Source: Bradyrhizobium sp. CER78
Lineage (GTDB): Bacteria > Pseudomonadota > Alphaproteobacteria > Rhizobiales > Xanthobacteraceae
Direction: 5' to 3'
DNA length: 64,000 nt
Assembly: GCF_029846235.1 (NCBI RefSeq)
Contig: NZ_JARVWP010000017.1
Location: 62,001 to 126,000, forward strand
Under the pieces are notes generated by a model. It ran no database searches. It saw only the letters and a list, made by a program, of their open reading frames with translations, and was not told the DNA's origin. A program made the translations under genes and the position numbers. Of this stretch, positions 24,690 through 32,462 are shown piece after piece. Position 1 is the first letter of the stretch; every line of letters begins with the position of its first letter.

Positions 24690-25469
24690 ATGCACATCAA
24701 GGACAAGGTCTGCGTCGTCACCGGCGGCGCGAGCGGGATCGGCGAAGCGGTGGCGCGGGCTTATGCGGAGGCCGGCGCGCGCGGCGTCGTGGTCGCCGAC
24801 CTCAAGACCTCGCGCGACCGGCTCGCCAGCGTCGCCGGCGATATCGACGGGCTCGCGGTCACCGCCGATGTCGGGCTGGAGGAGGACATCAAGGCGCTGA
24901 TCGCCGCCGCCGAGGACAAGTATGGCCCGGTCGACGTGTTCTTCTCCAATGCCGGGCTGTCGCGCAAGGGACAGGAGACCGCGTCGGATGCCGACTGGGA
25001 CGTGAGCTGGCGCGTGCATGTGATGAGCCACGTGTTCGCCGCGCGCGCGCTGGTGCCCGGCATGCTCGCGCGCGGTTCCGGCTATTTGCTCAACACAGCA
25101 TCGGCCGCGGGGCTGCTCGCCTCACTGAACTCGATGCCCTATGGCGTGACCAAGAATGCCGCAGTCGCGCTCGCGGAGCATCTCGCCATCCAGTATGGCG
25201 ATCGCGGCATCCATGTCTCCGTGCTCTGCCCGCAATCGGTGCAGACGGGCATGACGACGCCGGGCCCGAGCGCGGCACGCGTCGACGGCGTGCTGCAGCC
25301 GGGCGAAGTCGCACGGATGGTGATCGAGGCGATGGCGGAAGAGCGCTTTTTGATCCTCTCGCATCCGCAGGTGCAGGAATACATGCAGCGCAAGGCCGCC
25401 AACCGCGAACGCTGGCTGTCCGGCATGCGCCGCCTGCGCGACCGCATCTATGGCGGCGCGCCAACTTGA
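24690..25469 (+). CDS. Short-chain dehydrogenase/reductase
   Basis: This 259-residue classical SDR has TGGASGIGEAVARAYAEAG (cofactor site, about 11-29), NAG in FFSNAGLSRKG, the catalytic Ser in LLNTASAAG, and Tyr/Lys in PYGVTKNAAVAL. An Asp in VVVADLKTSRD after the second beta strand favours NAD(H). It follows the PanE-like gene by 39 bases on the same strand. The substrate cannot be read from the sequence. A hairpin follows its stop. Confidence 0.87.
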   Translation: MHIKDKVCVVTGGASGIGEAVARAYAEAGARGVVVADLKTSRDRLASVAGDIDGLAVTADVGLEEDIKALIAAAEDKYGPVDVFFSNAGLSRKGQETASDADWDVSWRVHVMSHVFAARALVPGMLARGSGYLLNTASAAGLLASLNSMPYGVTKNAAVALAEHLAIQYGDRGIHVSVLCPQSVQTGMTTPGPSAARVDGVLQPGEVARMVIEAMAEERFLILSHPQVQEYMQRKAANRERWLSGMRRLRDRIYGGAPT

Positions 25470-25475
25470 TCGAAC

Positions 25476-25510
25476 GTAGCCCGGATTGCGCTTCGCGCCA
25501 TCCGGGCTAC
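25476..25510. terminator. Hairpin between convergent genes (GTAGCCCGGAT repeat)
   Basis: GTAGCCCGGAT (25476-25486) and ATCCGGGCTAC (25500-25510) form a perfect 11-bp stem. It lies between the stop of the SDR gene and the end of the opposing hydrolase gene, so it may end transcription both ways. Longer relatives of the same ends are at 52630-52717 and 59758-59841. Confidence 0.6.
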
Positions 25511-25516
25511 AGAAAC

Positions 25517-26257
25517 CTACGAATGCTTCGCGACCCACGCCGCGAACGCATCGAGCACCTCGGCCATCACCTCGCGGTCGTCGCGGCCGGAGCGCTTGAG
25601 GACATGGAAGGAGTGATCGGCCTCCTGCACGAGATGCAGGCTCGCCCGGCTGCCCAACTCCTTCACGACAGGTGCGAGCAGCTCGAGCTCGGCCAGCGCG
25701 TCGCGCGTGCCCTGCAGAAACAGCAAGGGGATCTTGACCTCGGCGAGATGCTTGGCCCGCTCGCGCGACGGCTTGCCGGCGGGGTGCAGGGGAAAGCCGA
25801 GGAACACCAGCCCGCGCACGCCTTCGAGCGGCGCCTTGGCCTGTGCCTGCGAGGTCATGCGTCCACCGAACGACTTGCCGCCGGCGAACAGCGGAAGTTC
25901 GCCGCAACGGCGCGCGGCTTCCCGAACCGCGGCGCGCACGGTCGCCTGCGCGACGGCGGGCGGATCGGGCCGCTTGCTACCCTTCTCCATATAGGGAAAC
26001 TGATAGCGCAGCGTCGCGATGCTGCGCTCCGCCAGGCCCTCTGAGATCACGGCCATCGACGGATGCGTCATGCCGGCGCCGGCGCCATGGGCGAACACAT
26101 AGGCCGCGCGCGCCTTTTCCGGGCGCAGCAACAGCGCGGACACCGCGCTGTCGTCCGAGACCGTGATCGTGAGCGGTTGTGCGCCTGACGCGTTCAAGAT
26201 GACATCTCGAAGAATTGTTGCTCCGCCATTTCTAGCCGCAGGCGTCGATGCGCGCAA
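25517..26257 (-). CDS. Alpha/beta hydrolase (Tex30/KANL3-like, dienelactone-hydrolase-type fold)
   Basis: The protein (246 residues from a TTG) has AYVFAHGAGAGMTHPSM (oxyanion region), nucleophile elbow GGKSFGGRM, acid loop FLQGTRDAL and the catalytic His in EADHSFHVLK. This order matches small alpha/beta hydrolases annotated as Tex30/KANL3-like in bacteria. No good ATG or ribosome site is visible at the far N-terminus, and an internal TTG near residue 21 is possible, so the start is uncertain. It is transcribed alone, convergent with the SDR gene. Physiological substrate unknown. Confidence 0.8.
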   Translation of the reverse strand: MRASTPAARNGGATILRDVILNASGAQPLTITVSDDSAVSALLLRPEKARAAYVFAHGAGAGMTHPSMAVISEGLAERSIATLRYQFPYMEKGSKRPDPPAVAQATVRAAVREAARRCGELPLFAGGKSFGGRMTSQAQAKAPLEGVRGLVFLGFPLHPAGKPSRERAKHLAEVKIPLLFLQGTRDALAELELLAPVVKELGSRASLHLVQEADHSFHVLKRSGRDDREVMAEVLDAFAAWVAKHS

Positions 26258-26304
26258 ATGCCGCCGAGGAGCGCACGCCGCAAGTGAACCGGCTCACAGC
26301 CAAT

Positions 26305-26360
26305 CAAGATTTCCTTTGCAAAATTTCCTTTGCAACATTTCCTTCGCAAGATTTCCGTTG
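26305..26360. repeat. Four tandem copies of a 14-bp repeat
   Basis: Four consecutive 14-mers, AAGATTTCCTTTGC, AAAATTTCCTTTGC, AACATTTCCTTCGC and AAGATTTCCGTTGG, fill 26305-26360. They lie in the 228-base gap between a minus-strand hydrolase and a plus-strand di-haem cytochrome gene, a stretch clearly more AT-rich than its neighbours. It may be a regulatory array or a slippage product. Confidence 0.8.
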
Positions 26361-26485
26361 GTAGACCAAGCGGCGCCGCTATAGGATAGTGCACGACGCG
26401 ACACACGCTTAACGCGAACCTATTTCGGCGATTTTTAACATCTCATCAATATGACGCGCGGGTACCGCGAATCGGGGGACGGGGC

Positions 26486-28321
26486 ATGCCTCGCAAGACG
26501 ATCTTTTTCATCGGGCTGCTGATTGTCGCCGGCGTCCTCTACTTCAAGGACGATATCGAGACGGTGACGAGCGGCTTCCGCATCAAGGTCGTCGACTACC
26601 AGCCGCCGGCAAAGACCGTATGGCTGGATCAGAATGTCAGCGCCGAACGGCTGCGCTGGTTCTATCACGCCGATCAGGGCACGCGGACGTTCGGCATTCC
26701 CCTTGAATGGTTCATGGCGCTGGAGCAACCGACGGTGTGGCCGCTGTTCACTGCGGCGCCGAAACTCAGCGAGACCAATTATCTCGGCCGCTTCGGCTTT
26801 ATTCCCGACACCGTGATCCCAGGCAGCCCCGATCCGCTGCCGATCGGCTTCGCGCCGAGCAGCCCGATGGCCGATGCCAACGGCGCGCCGTGGCGCAACC
26901 CGCACACGAAGGAGGACATGCACGGGGTGGGGCTGACTTGCTCTGCCTGCCACACCGGCAGCTTCAGTTATCGCGGCACCGAGATCGTGATCGACGGCGG
27001 GCCGGCCAACACCAATCTGTTCGAATTCCAGAAGAGCGTCGGCGTCTCGCTGCTGCTGACCCGGTTCTGGCCCGGCCGCTTCGCGCGCTTTGCCGAGGCG
27101 ATCCTCGGCAAGGAGGCCAGCCTCGATGAGCGCATGGCGCTGCGCGGCCAGCTCGATCTCGTGCTGAAGCAATATGCCAACATCAATGCACTGGAGGGCA
27201 AGGTCGCCGCCAACAGCGTCGAGGAAGGCTATGCGCGGCTCGACGCGCTCAACCGGATCGGCAACCAGGTGTTCTCGATCGACCTGAACAATCCCAACAA
27301 CTACGCCTCGCATTCGGCGCCGGTGCATTTCCCGCGGATATGGAACGCGCCGTGGTTCAGCTGGGTGCAGTATGACGGCTCGATCATGCAGCCGATGGTA
27401 CGCAATGCCGGCGAGGCGCTCGGCGTCAGCGCCGAGCTCAATCTGCTCGACGAATCCAGGGGCCTGTTCAAATCGAGCGCGCGGATCGACGTGCTGCACG
27501 AGATGGAGCGGATGATCGCCGGCGAGCCGCCGAGCGAGGACAAGGGCTTTGGCGGGCTGGCATCGCCGAAATGGCCGGAGAACATCCTGCCGCAGATCAA
27601 CATGGATCTCGCGAAGAAGGGCGGCGAACTCTACAAGACGCACTGTCAGGACTGCCATGGCCCCGCGATCGACAGCAAGGCGCTGCCCGCAGGCGAGGCC
27701 TTCGCGCTGTTCAAGGACAAGAAGCGCTGGATCAAGAACGACGCCGGCCAGCCGCTGCTCGACGTCGAGATGATCCCGATCAGCCATATCGGCACCGACA
27801 GCGCGCAGGCCGAAGGCCTTGCGAGCCGCACCGTCGAGACGCCGGCCAACCTGAACATCAAGGATGGCGGCTTCGGGCCGGCGCTCGGCGAACTGGTCGA
27901 GAAGACCGTCGACTACTGGTACGACCAGAACAAGACCCCGCCGGAAGATCGCAAGCGCATCAACGGCTACCGGCCGAACGATATCCAGGCGCCGCTCGCC
28001 TACAAGGTCCGGCCGCTCAACGGCATCTGGGCGACCCCGCCCTACCTGCACAACGGATCGGTCCCGACCATCTACGCGCTGCTGTCGCCGGTAAAGGACC
28101 GTCCCTCGTCCTTCTATCTCGGCAGCCGTGAGTACGATCCCAAGGATCTCGGCTATGCCTGGAAGGACAAGGTCAAGAACGCCTTCCTGCTCGACACCAG
28201 CAAGCGCGGCAACAGCAACTCCGGCCACGAATTCTCGAACGAGAAGCGCCTCGGCGTGATCGGGCCGGAGTTGAAGGAAGACGAGCGCCGCGCGCTGATC
28301 GAGTTCATCAAGACGCTGTAG
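26486..28321 (+). CDS. Di-haem c-type cytochrome, RoxA/cytochrome c peroxidase-like
   Basis: This 611-residue protein has an N-terminal membrane anchor or signal (about 5-20) and two haem c motifs, CSACH at 152-156 and CQDCH at 387-391. The C-terminal segment ATPPYLHNGSVPTIYALL is shared with the large di-haem family that includes rubber oxygenase RoxA and relatives annotated as di-haem cytochrome c peroxidases. It should act in the periplasm as a peroxidase or oxygenase. Length is close to RoxA and far above classical CCP or MauG. It stands alone; no haem maturation or rubber-degradation gene is nearby. The real substrate is unknown. Confidence 0.82.
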   Translation: MPRKTIFFIGLLIVAGVLYFKDDIETVTSGFRIKVVDYQPPAKTVWLDQNVSAERLRWFYHADQGTRTFGIPLEWFMALEQPTVWPLFTAAPKLSETNYLGRFGFIPDTVIPGSPDPLPIGFAPSSPMADANGAPWRNPHTKEDMHGVGLTCSACHTGSFSYRGTEIVIDGGPANTNLFEFQKSVGVSLLLTRFWPGRFARFAEAILGKEASLDERMALRGQLDLVLKQYANINALEGKVAANSVEEGYARLDALNRIGNQVFSIDLNNPNNYASHSAPVHFPRIWNAPWFSWVQYDGSIMQPMVRNAGEALGVSAELNLLDESRGLFKSSARIDVLHEMERMIAGEPPSEDKGFGGLASPKWPENILPQINMDLAKKGGELYKTHCQDCHGPAIDSKALPAGEAFALFKDKKRWIKNDAGQPLLDVEMIPISHIGTDSAQAEGLASRTVETPANLNIKDGGFGPALGELVEKTVDYWYDQNKTPPEDRKRINGYRPNDIQAPLAYKVRPLNGIWATPPYLHNGSVPTIYALLSPVKDRPSSFYLGSREYDPKDLGYAWKDKVKNAFLLDTSKRGNSNSGHEFSNEKRLGVIGPELKEDERRALIEFIKTL

Positions 28322-28341
28322 CCGTCGCCACACCTGCTGTC

Positions 28342-28364
28342 ATGGCCGGGCTTGGCCCGGCCAT
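28342..28364. terminator. Hairpin after the di-haem cytochrome gene
   Basis: ATGGCCGGG (28342-28350) and CCCGGCCAT (28356-28364) form a 9-bp GC-rich stem 20 bases after the cytochrome stop, facing the end of aspA. It has no T-run, so termination is only likely. Confidence 0.5.
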
Positions 28365-28469
28365 CCACGTCTCTTCCGCAGGCGACATTGAAGGCGTAGA
28401 CGCCCGCGAGAAGCGCGAGCACGACGAACGGCGGGTTCGTGTCCGGCTCGCGCTCCGTAACGCCTGCTC

Positions 28470-30014
28470 TCAACTATTCTTCAACTTCGGCACCGGCTGC
28501 CGTCGCGCCGGGCGGGTCATGGCTTCGAGCTCGAGCAGCTGATTGAGCTGCTCCTCGGTCAGCAGCTTCTCCTCCAGCACGATGTCGGCGACCGAGCGGT
28601 TCTCCTTCAGCGCGCGGCGCGCCACACGCGAGCTTGCCTCGTAGCCGAGCGCCGGCGCCAGCGCCGTGATCAGGCCGATCGAGCCCTGCACCAGGCTGCG
28701 GCAGCGCTCGCGGTCGGCTTCGATACCGTCGACGCAGCGCTTGGTCAGCGTATCGATCGCCGCCGTCAGCATGCGCAGCGAGCTCAGCACGCAATAGCCG
28801 ATGGTCGGCTCGAACGCATTGAGCTGGAGCTGGCCGCCTTCGGCGCACATCGTCACCGTGAGATCGTGGCCGATGACGAGGAAGGCGACCTGGTTGACGA
28901 CTTCCGGAATCACCGGGTTGACCTTGCCGGGCATGATCGACGAGCCGGCCTGTACCGCAGGCAGCCTGATCTCGCCGATGCCGGTGCGCGGCCCCGACGA
29001 CAGCAGCCGCAGGTCGTTGCAGATCTTCGATACCTTCACCGCGACGCGCTTCAGCACGCCCGAGAACAGCACGAAGGCGCCGAGGTCGGAGGTGGCTTCG
29101 ATCAGGTTCGAGGCCAACACCATCGGCTGGCCGGAGAGCCGCGACAATTCCTCGACCGCAAGCGCGGCATAGCGCGGATCGGCATTGATGCCGGTGCCGA
29201 TCGCGGTGGCGCCGAGATTGACCTCGCGGAACAGGCTCGAGATCTCGTTCAGTCGTGCAACGTCCTCCTTCACGGTGGCGTGGAAGGCGTCGAACTCCTG
29301 GCCGAGCGTCATCGGCACCGCATCCTGGAGCTGGGTGCGGCCCATCTTGAGGACGTCGGCGAACTCCACCGCCTTGCCCTTGAAGGCATAGGCGAGATCA
29401 TCGAGCGCGCGCACCAGCGGCTGGGTGGCAAAGATCACCGCGAGCCGCAGCGCCGTCGGATAGGCGTCATTGGTCGACTGCGCCATGTTGACGTCGTCGT
29501 TCGGATGCAGCGTGTGATAGTCGCCGGGCTTCTTGCCCATCAGCTTGAGCGCGACGTTGGCAATCACCTCGTTGGCATTCATGTTGGTCGAGGTGCCGGC
29601 GCCGCCCTGGATCGCGTCGACGACAAAGGACTCGGCATAGACCTTGTCGGTCGCGACCTGGGTGCAGGCCTTGTCGATCGCATCGGCCTTTTCGGGCGAG
29701 AGATAGCCCAGGCGCCTGTTGGCGCGGGCGGCGGCCTGCTTCACCAGCGCCAGCGCGCGGACGAATTCCGGAAAATGGCCGACCGGCACGCCGGTGATCG
29801 GAAAGTTCATCACCGCGCGTTTGGTGTGGATGCCCCACAGCGCATTGGCCGGCACATCGTCCTCGCCGAGCAGATCGTGCTCGCTGCGGGATTGCGCCTT
29901 TTCGATCGGCACGGTGCGGACGGTTGCGATCGCGAGCTCGCTCACGCCGCCGCTGTCGCTGGAGGGTGGCGCGGCGCTTGCACTGGTGGCGGTCTCAACC
30001 TTCGTTTCGGCCAT
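28470..30014 (-). CDS. aspA: Aspartate ammonia-lyase
   Basis: This 514-residue member of the fumarase/aspartase superfamily carries the signature GSSIMPGKVNP, with the catalytic Ser in that loop, plus THPNDDVN-like TLHPNDDVNMAQSTND and GTSTNMNANEV. It interconverts aspartate with fumarate and ammonia in the cytoplasm. Compared with enteric AspA it has a ~40-residue Ala/Ser-rich N-terminal extension before RSEHDLLGE. GGAGGG lies before the ATG. It is a single-gene unit. The window also holds an aspartate/glutamate-type symporter and binding protein at 768-3026, though too far away to be linked. Confidence 0.92.
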   Translation of the reverse strand: MAETKVETATSASAAPPSSDSGGVSELAIATVRTVPIEKAQSRSEHDLLGEDDVPANALWGIHTKRAVMNFPITGVPVGHFPEFVRALALVKQAAARANRRLGYLSPEKADAIDKACTQVATDKVYAESFVVDAIQGGAGTSTNMNANEVIANVALKLMGKKPGDYHTLHPNDDVNMAQSTNDAYPTALRLAVIFATQPLVRALDDLAYAFKGKAVEFADVLKMGRTQLQDAVPMTLGQEFDAFHATVKEDVARLNEISSLFREVNLGATAIGTGINADPRYAALAVEELSRLSGQPMVLASNLIEATSDLGAFVLFSGVLKRVAVKVSKICNDLRLLSSGPRTGIGEIRLPAVQAGSSIMPGKVNPVIPEVVNQVAFLVIGHDLTVTMCAEGGQLQLNAFEPTIGYCVLSSLRMLTAAIDTLTKRCVDGIEADRERCRSLVQGSIGLITALAPALGYEASSRVARRALKENRSVADIVLEEKLLTEEQLNQLLELEAMTRPARRQPVPKLKNS

Positions 30015-30336
30015 TGGTCCCTCCGTTACCTGCTGAAAATCCTGTCGTCAGCGACACCTGCCATGATGCGCCCGACAGACATCGGAAGCCAATGCCTATC
30101 GGCAAAGTCTTGCACGCCGACAAGCCGAAAAACGCGGAAAAGCCGGATCGGAATGCGCGCCGCACCGGGAATCGAGGACTTGCCTTATCCGTCATGATAA
30201 CAACAACTTATAGCTCCAGACCGCGGGGCGCTTCGCGACAGGCGCGGTTGCTTTCTCCGCCGCGTTATCGCGTGCTAGATCAGCACCGACCGGCGCGATG
30301 GCGCTGCCGACATTGAACGAACCAGGGACCAAAACC
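30015..30336. other. Intergenic region with no gene seen
   Basis: This 322-base divergent gap separates aspA from the unrecognised gene at 30337. I found no RNA gene, repeat family copy or convincing ORF. It must hold the promoters of both neighbours, but no clear -35/-10 pair stands out. Confidence 0.4.
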
Positions 30337-31050
30337 GTGTCCAACAACAACGAAGCGATCATCATCAGATTCCGCTGCCCGGCGGAGCTCGAGGGCAAGA
30401 TTCCGGAGCCGGTGCCGGCGTCGATGGGTCTTCCAGGATGGCTCAAGGCGATGCCGACGCAGGCCTTCAACGCGATGAGCAATCGCGAGGAGGATACCGT
30501 CAAGCGCTGCCCGCCATTCGTCGATGCGATGACGTCGGGCTTCCTGCTGCCGCTGGTCTGCGATCTCAAGGTCGAGAATGGCGAGATGACGTGGGACAAC
30601 GACCTCCCGGCGGGAGGCGCGCTCGAATTCCCGCGCTCGCCGGTCGGCTTCCACGACGAAAGCCAGCTGGCCGGCTCGCCGCTGTTCGAGCCAGACCGCT
30701 TCGTCATCAAGTTCGTCAATCTGTGGACCATCGAGGCGCCGGCGGGCTACTCGCTGTTCTTCACACATCCGGTCAATCGGTTCGACCTGCCGTTCACCAC
30801 GCTGACCGGCCTCGTCGATTGCGACCTGTTTCGCGACGGCTGGGTTCATTTCCCGGCGCGCTGGCACGACACCAATTTCAACGGCGTCTTGCCCAAGGGC
30901 ACGCCGGTTGCGCAATGCTTCCCGGTGAAGCGCGAAAACTGGGTCGCGCAGACCGCGGCGATGACGCCGGATGAAACATCGCGCGCGCAGGAACTGTCCA
31001 ACAGGATGTCTCGCGAGCCCGGACTCTATCGCCGGCAGTTTCGGTCGTAG
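30337..31050 (+). CDS. Unrecognised cytoplasmic protein, about 237 aa
   Basis: The protein has no signal or membrane segment. A GTG at 30337 preceded by AGGGA is the preferred start; the frame is also open from an ATG at 30298. It is rich in Pro and aromatic residues, with recognisable blocks: IRFRCPAELEGKIPEP, FLLPLVCDLKVENGEMTWDND, FVIKFVNLWTIEAPAGYS, LFFTHPVNRFDLPFTTL and LPKGTPVAQCFPVKREN. The last blocks suggest a beta-rich fold. It may belong to one of the uncharacterised DUF families found in phage and rhizobial genomes. No functional neighbour helps. Confidence 0.75.
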   Translation: MSNNNEAIIIRFRCPAELEGKIPEPVPASMGLPGWLKAMPTQAFNAMSNREEDTVKRCPPFVDAMTSGFLLPLVCDLKVENGEMTWDNDLPAGGALEFPRSPVGFHDESQLAGSPLFEPDRFVIKFVNLWTIEAPAGYSLFFTHPVNRFDLPFTTLTGLVDCDLFRDGWVHFPARWHDTNFNGVLPKGTPVAQCFPVKRENWVAQTAAMTPDETSRAQELSNRMSREPGLYRRQFRS

Positions 31051-31126
31051 AGCGGGCGCGCGAGATTGCTGCGCGGCGAGGCGCATGCGGGCGGACGGTG
31101 TGGGTGGGGACAAGACCCTCTCCACC

Positions 31127-31385
31127 CGTCGTCCCGGCGAAAGCCGGGACCCATACGCCGCAGCAGATGTTGTTGATGGGACTCGTCGTTCCAGCGTCAT
31201 GCGACTATTCGCATCGGTGGTTATCGGTCCCTGCTTTCGCAGGGACGACACCGAGTTTGTGGCGCGATCCAGAGCAGGTCCGGTGTCATCCCCGCGAAAG
31301 CGGGTGATCCAGTATTCCAGAGACGGAGGAGTTTGACCGAGAAGCCGCGGCGTACTGGATCGCCCGGTCAAGCCGGGCGATGACG
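31127..31385. repeat. Two adjacent intergenic repeat elements
   Basis: The 359-base gap 31051-31409 holds no gene. From 31127 an element begins CGTCGTCCCGGCGAAAGCC and ends TCCCTGCTTTCGCAGGGACG (about 31254). A second, from about 31283 (GTCATCCCCGCGAAAGCGGG), runs to CGGTCAAGCCGGGCGATGAC (about 31385), with GATCCAGTATTCC and GTACTGGATC as inner inverted parts. Confidence 0.75.
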
Positions 31386-31409
31386 AGCGTGAGGGCGCGG
31401 CAGAATCGC

Positions 31410-32249
31410 CTAGCTCAGAAACTTCGCAAACCCGCTGGGACGGAAGAAGAACCGGCCATGCGATGCCATGGTAAGCGCTGACGTGGTGCGGCCGATCATT
31501 TGCGGCCGGCCGCGCAGCGCCAGACGCAGATTGGCCTCGCCGCCGGCGCGATCGCCCATCTCCAGAAGAGCGGCGGAGAAGCTGGTCCGCGTCAGGGGAT
31601 CGTCGGGGCGCTGCGCCAGCACCTGGCGGAAGAGATCCGCCGCAGCCGCGTATTCGCCCTCCAGCAGCAACACGCGCGCGAGCGCCGCCAGAACATCGGG
31701 ATGTCCCGGCGCCGCAACGCGCAGCCTCTCCAGAATCTCGCGCGCCCGGCCGCGCTCGTTGCGCTGGGGCAGCAGCTGCGCGAGCAGAAGCTGAAACTCG
31801 AGGCTCCCGGGGGCTAGCGCAAGCGCGCTCTCAAGGACGGCAACGGCCTCGTCGATGCGGCCGGCCGCGTGCAATTGAGCTGCCAGCGCCTGAAATGCGG
31901 GCAGATACGGCGGCCGCCGCGCGGTGGTCCGGCGCAGCACATCGATCGCCTCGTTGCGGCGACCGGCACTGCCGAGCGCCGCGCCGAGCAAGGTCTCGAG
32001 GCCGGGATCCTCGACGCGGCGTGTGGCACGCTCGAGCGGCGCGATCGCCTCCTCGTTGCGGTTCTGCATCATCAGCGCCCGCGCCAGGATCGAGGCCGCG
32101 CCGACATCGGTCCGGTTCGCCTTCAAGACCTCCGCCGCGAGCCGTTCGGCTTCGACGACCTGTCCCATCTGCAAGGCGACCACGGCGCGTTGCAGAGCCG
32201 GGGATGGGCCGGGCCCGCGACTGGCGGAAGGAGGCGGAGGTTTCGGCAT
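31410..32249 (-). CDS. Tetratricopeptide-repeat protein
   Basis: This 279-residue protein, after a Pro/Ser-rich start, consists of about five to six TPR units from residue ~15 to ~230. Examples are AAGRIDEAVAVLESALALAPGS and LEGEYAAAADLFRQVLAQRPDD, with the usual Ala/Gly at 8 and 20. It lacks a signal peptide. The ATG at 32249 is chosen; a GTG at 32288 would add 13 residues. TPR proteins are scaffolds. Its role could relate to the neighbouring glycan genes, but it is divergent from them and nothing proves it. Confidence 0.8.
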   Translation of the reverse strand: MPKPPPPSASRGPGPSPALQRAVVALQMGQVVEAERLAAEVLKANRTDVGAASILARALMMQNRNEEAIAPLERATRRVEDPGLETLLGAALGSAGRRNEAIDVLRRTTARRPPYLPAFQALAAQLHAAGRIDEAVAVLESALALAPGSLEFQLLLAQLLPQRNERGRAREILERLRVAAPGHPDVLAALARVLLLEGEYAAAADLFRQVLAQRPDDPLTRTSFSAALLEMGDRAGGEANLRLALRGRPQMIGRTTSALTMASHGRFFFRPSGFAKFLS

Positions 32250-32462
32250 GCGATCCGTCGAGAGATGGTTCTTCCCAGCCGTTATCACTGCCGCCGACGG
32301 AGCGTCCAGCGAAAGTCGCAGCCGGGCACCGATATACCGTCGGTTCCCACGGCCGTCACGCGACCGTCAGGCGGCAGACGTCGAACCACTCTATCCGCCC
32401 GATTTTTCGACTGCTTAACCTATTCGACCTAGCCTGAATTGCCGCAACAAAGGCCCGGTTTG

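Noticed and set aside
26305..26360. Possible CRISPR array.
   Set aside because: The 14-bp units are contiguous with no spacers, and no cas gene is present in the window.
26435..28333. Long minus-strand open frame (632 codons) opposite the di-haem cytochrome gene.
   Set aside because: Composition is Arg/Ala/Val-rich with no domain, whereas the plus strand encodes a protein with two CxxCH motifs.
28866..30197. Plus-strand open frame (443 codons) opposite aspA.
   Set aside because: Reading opposite strand of a recognised enzyme, with no motif and low-complexity composition.
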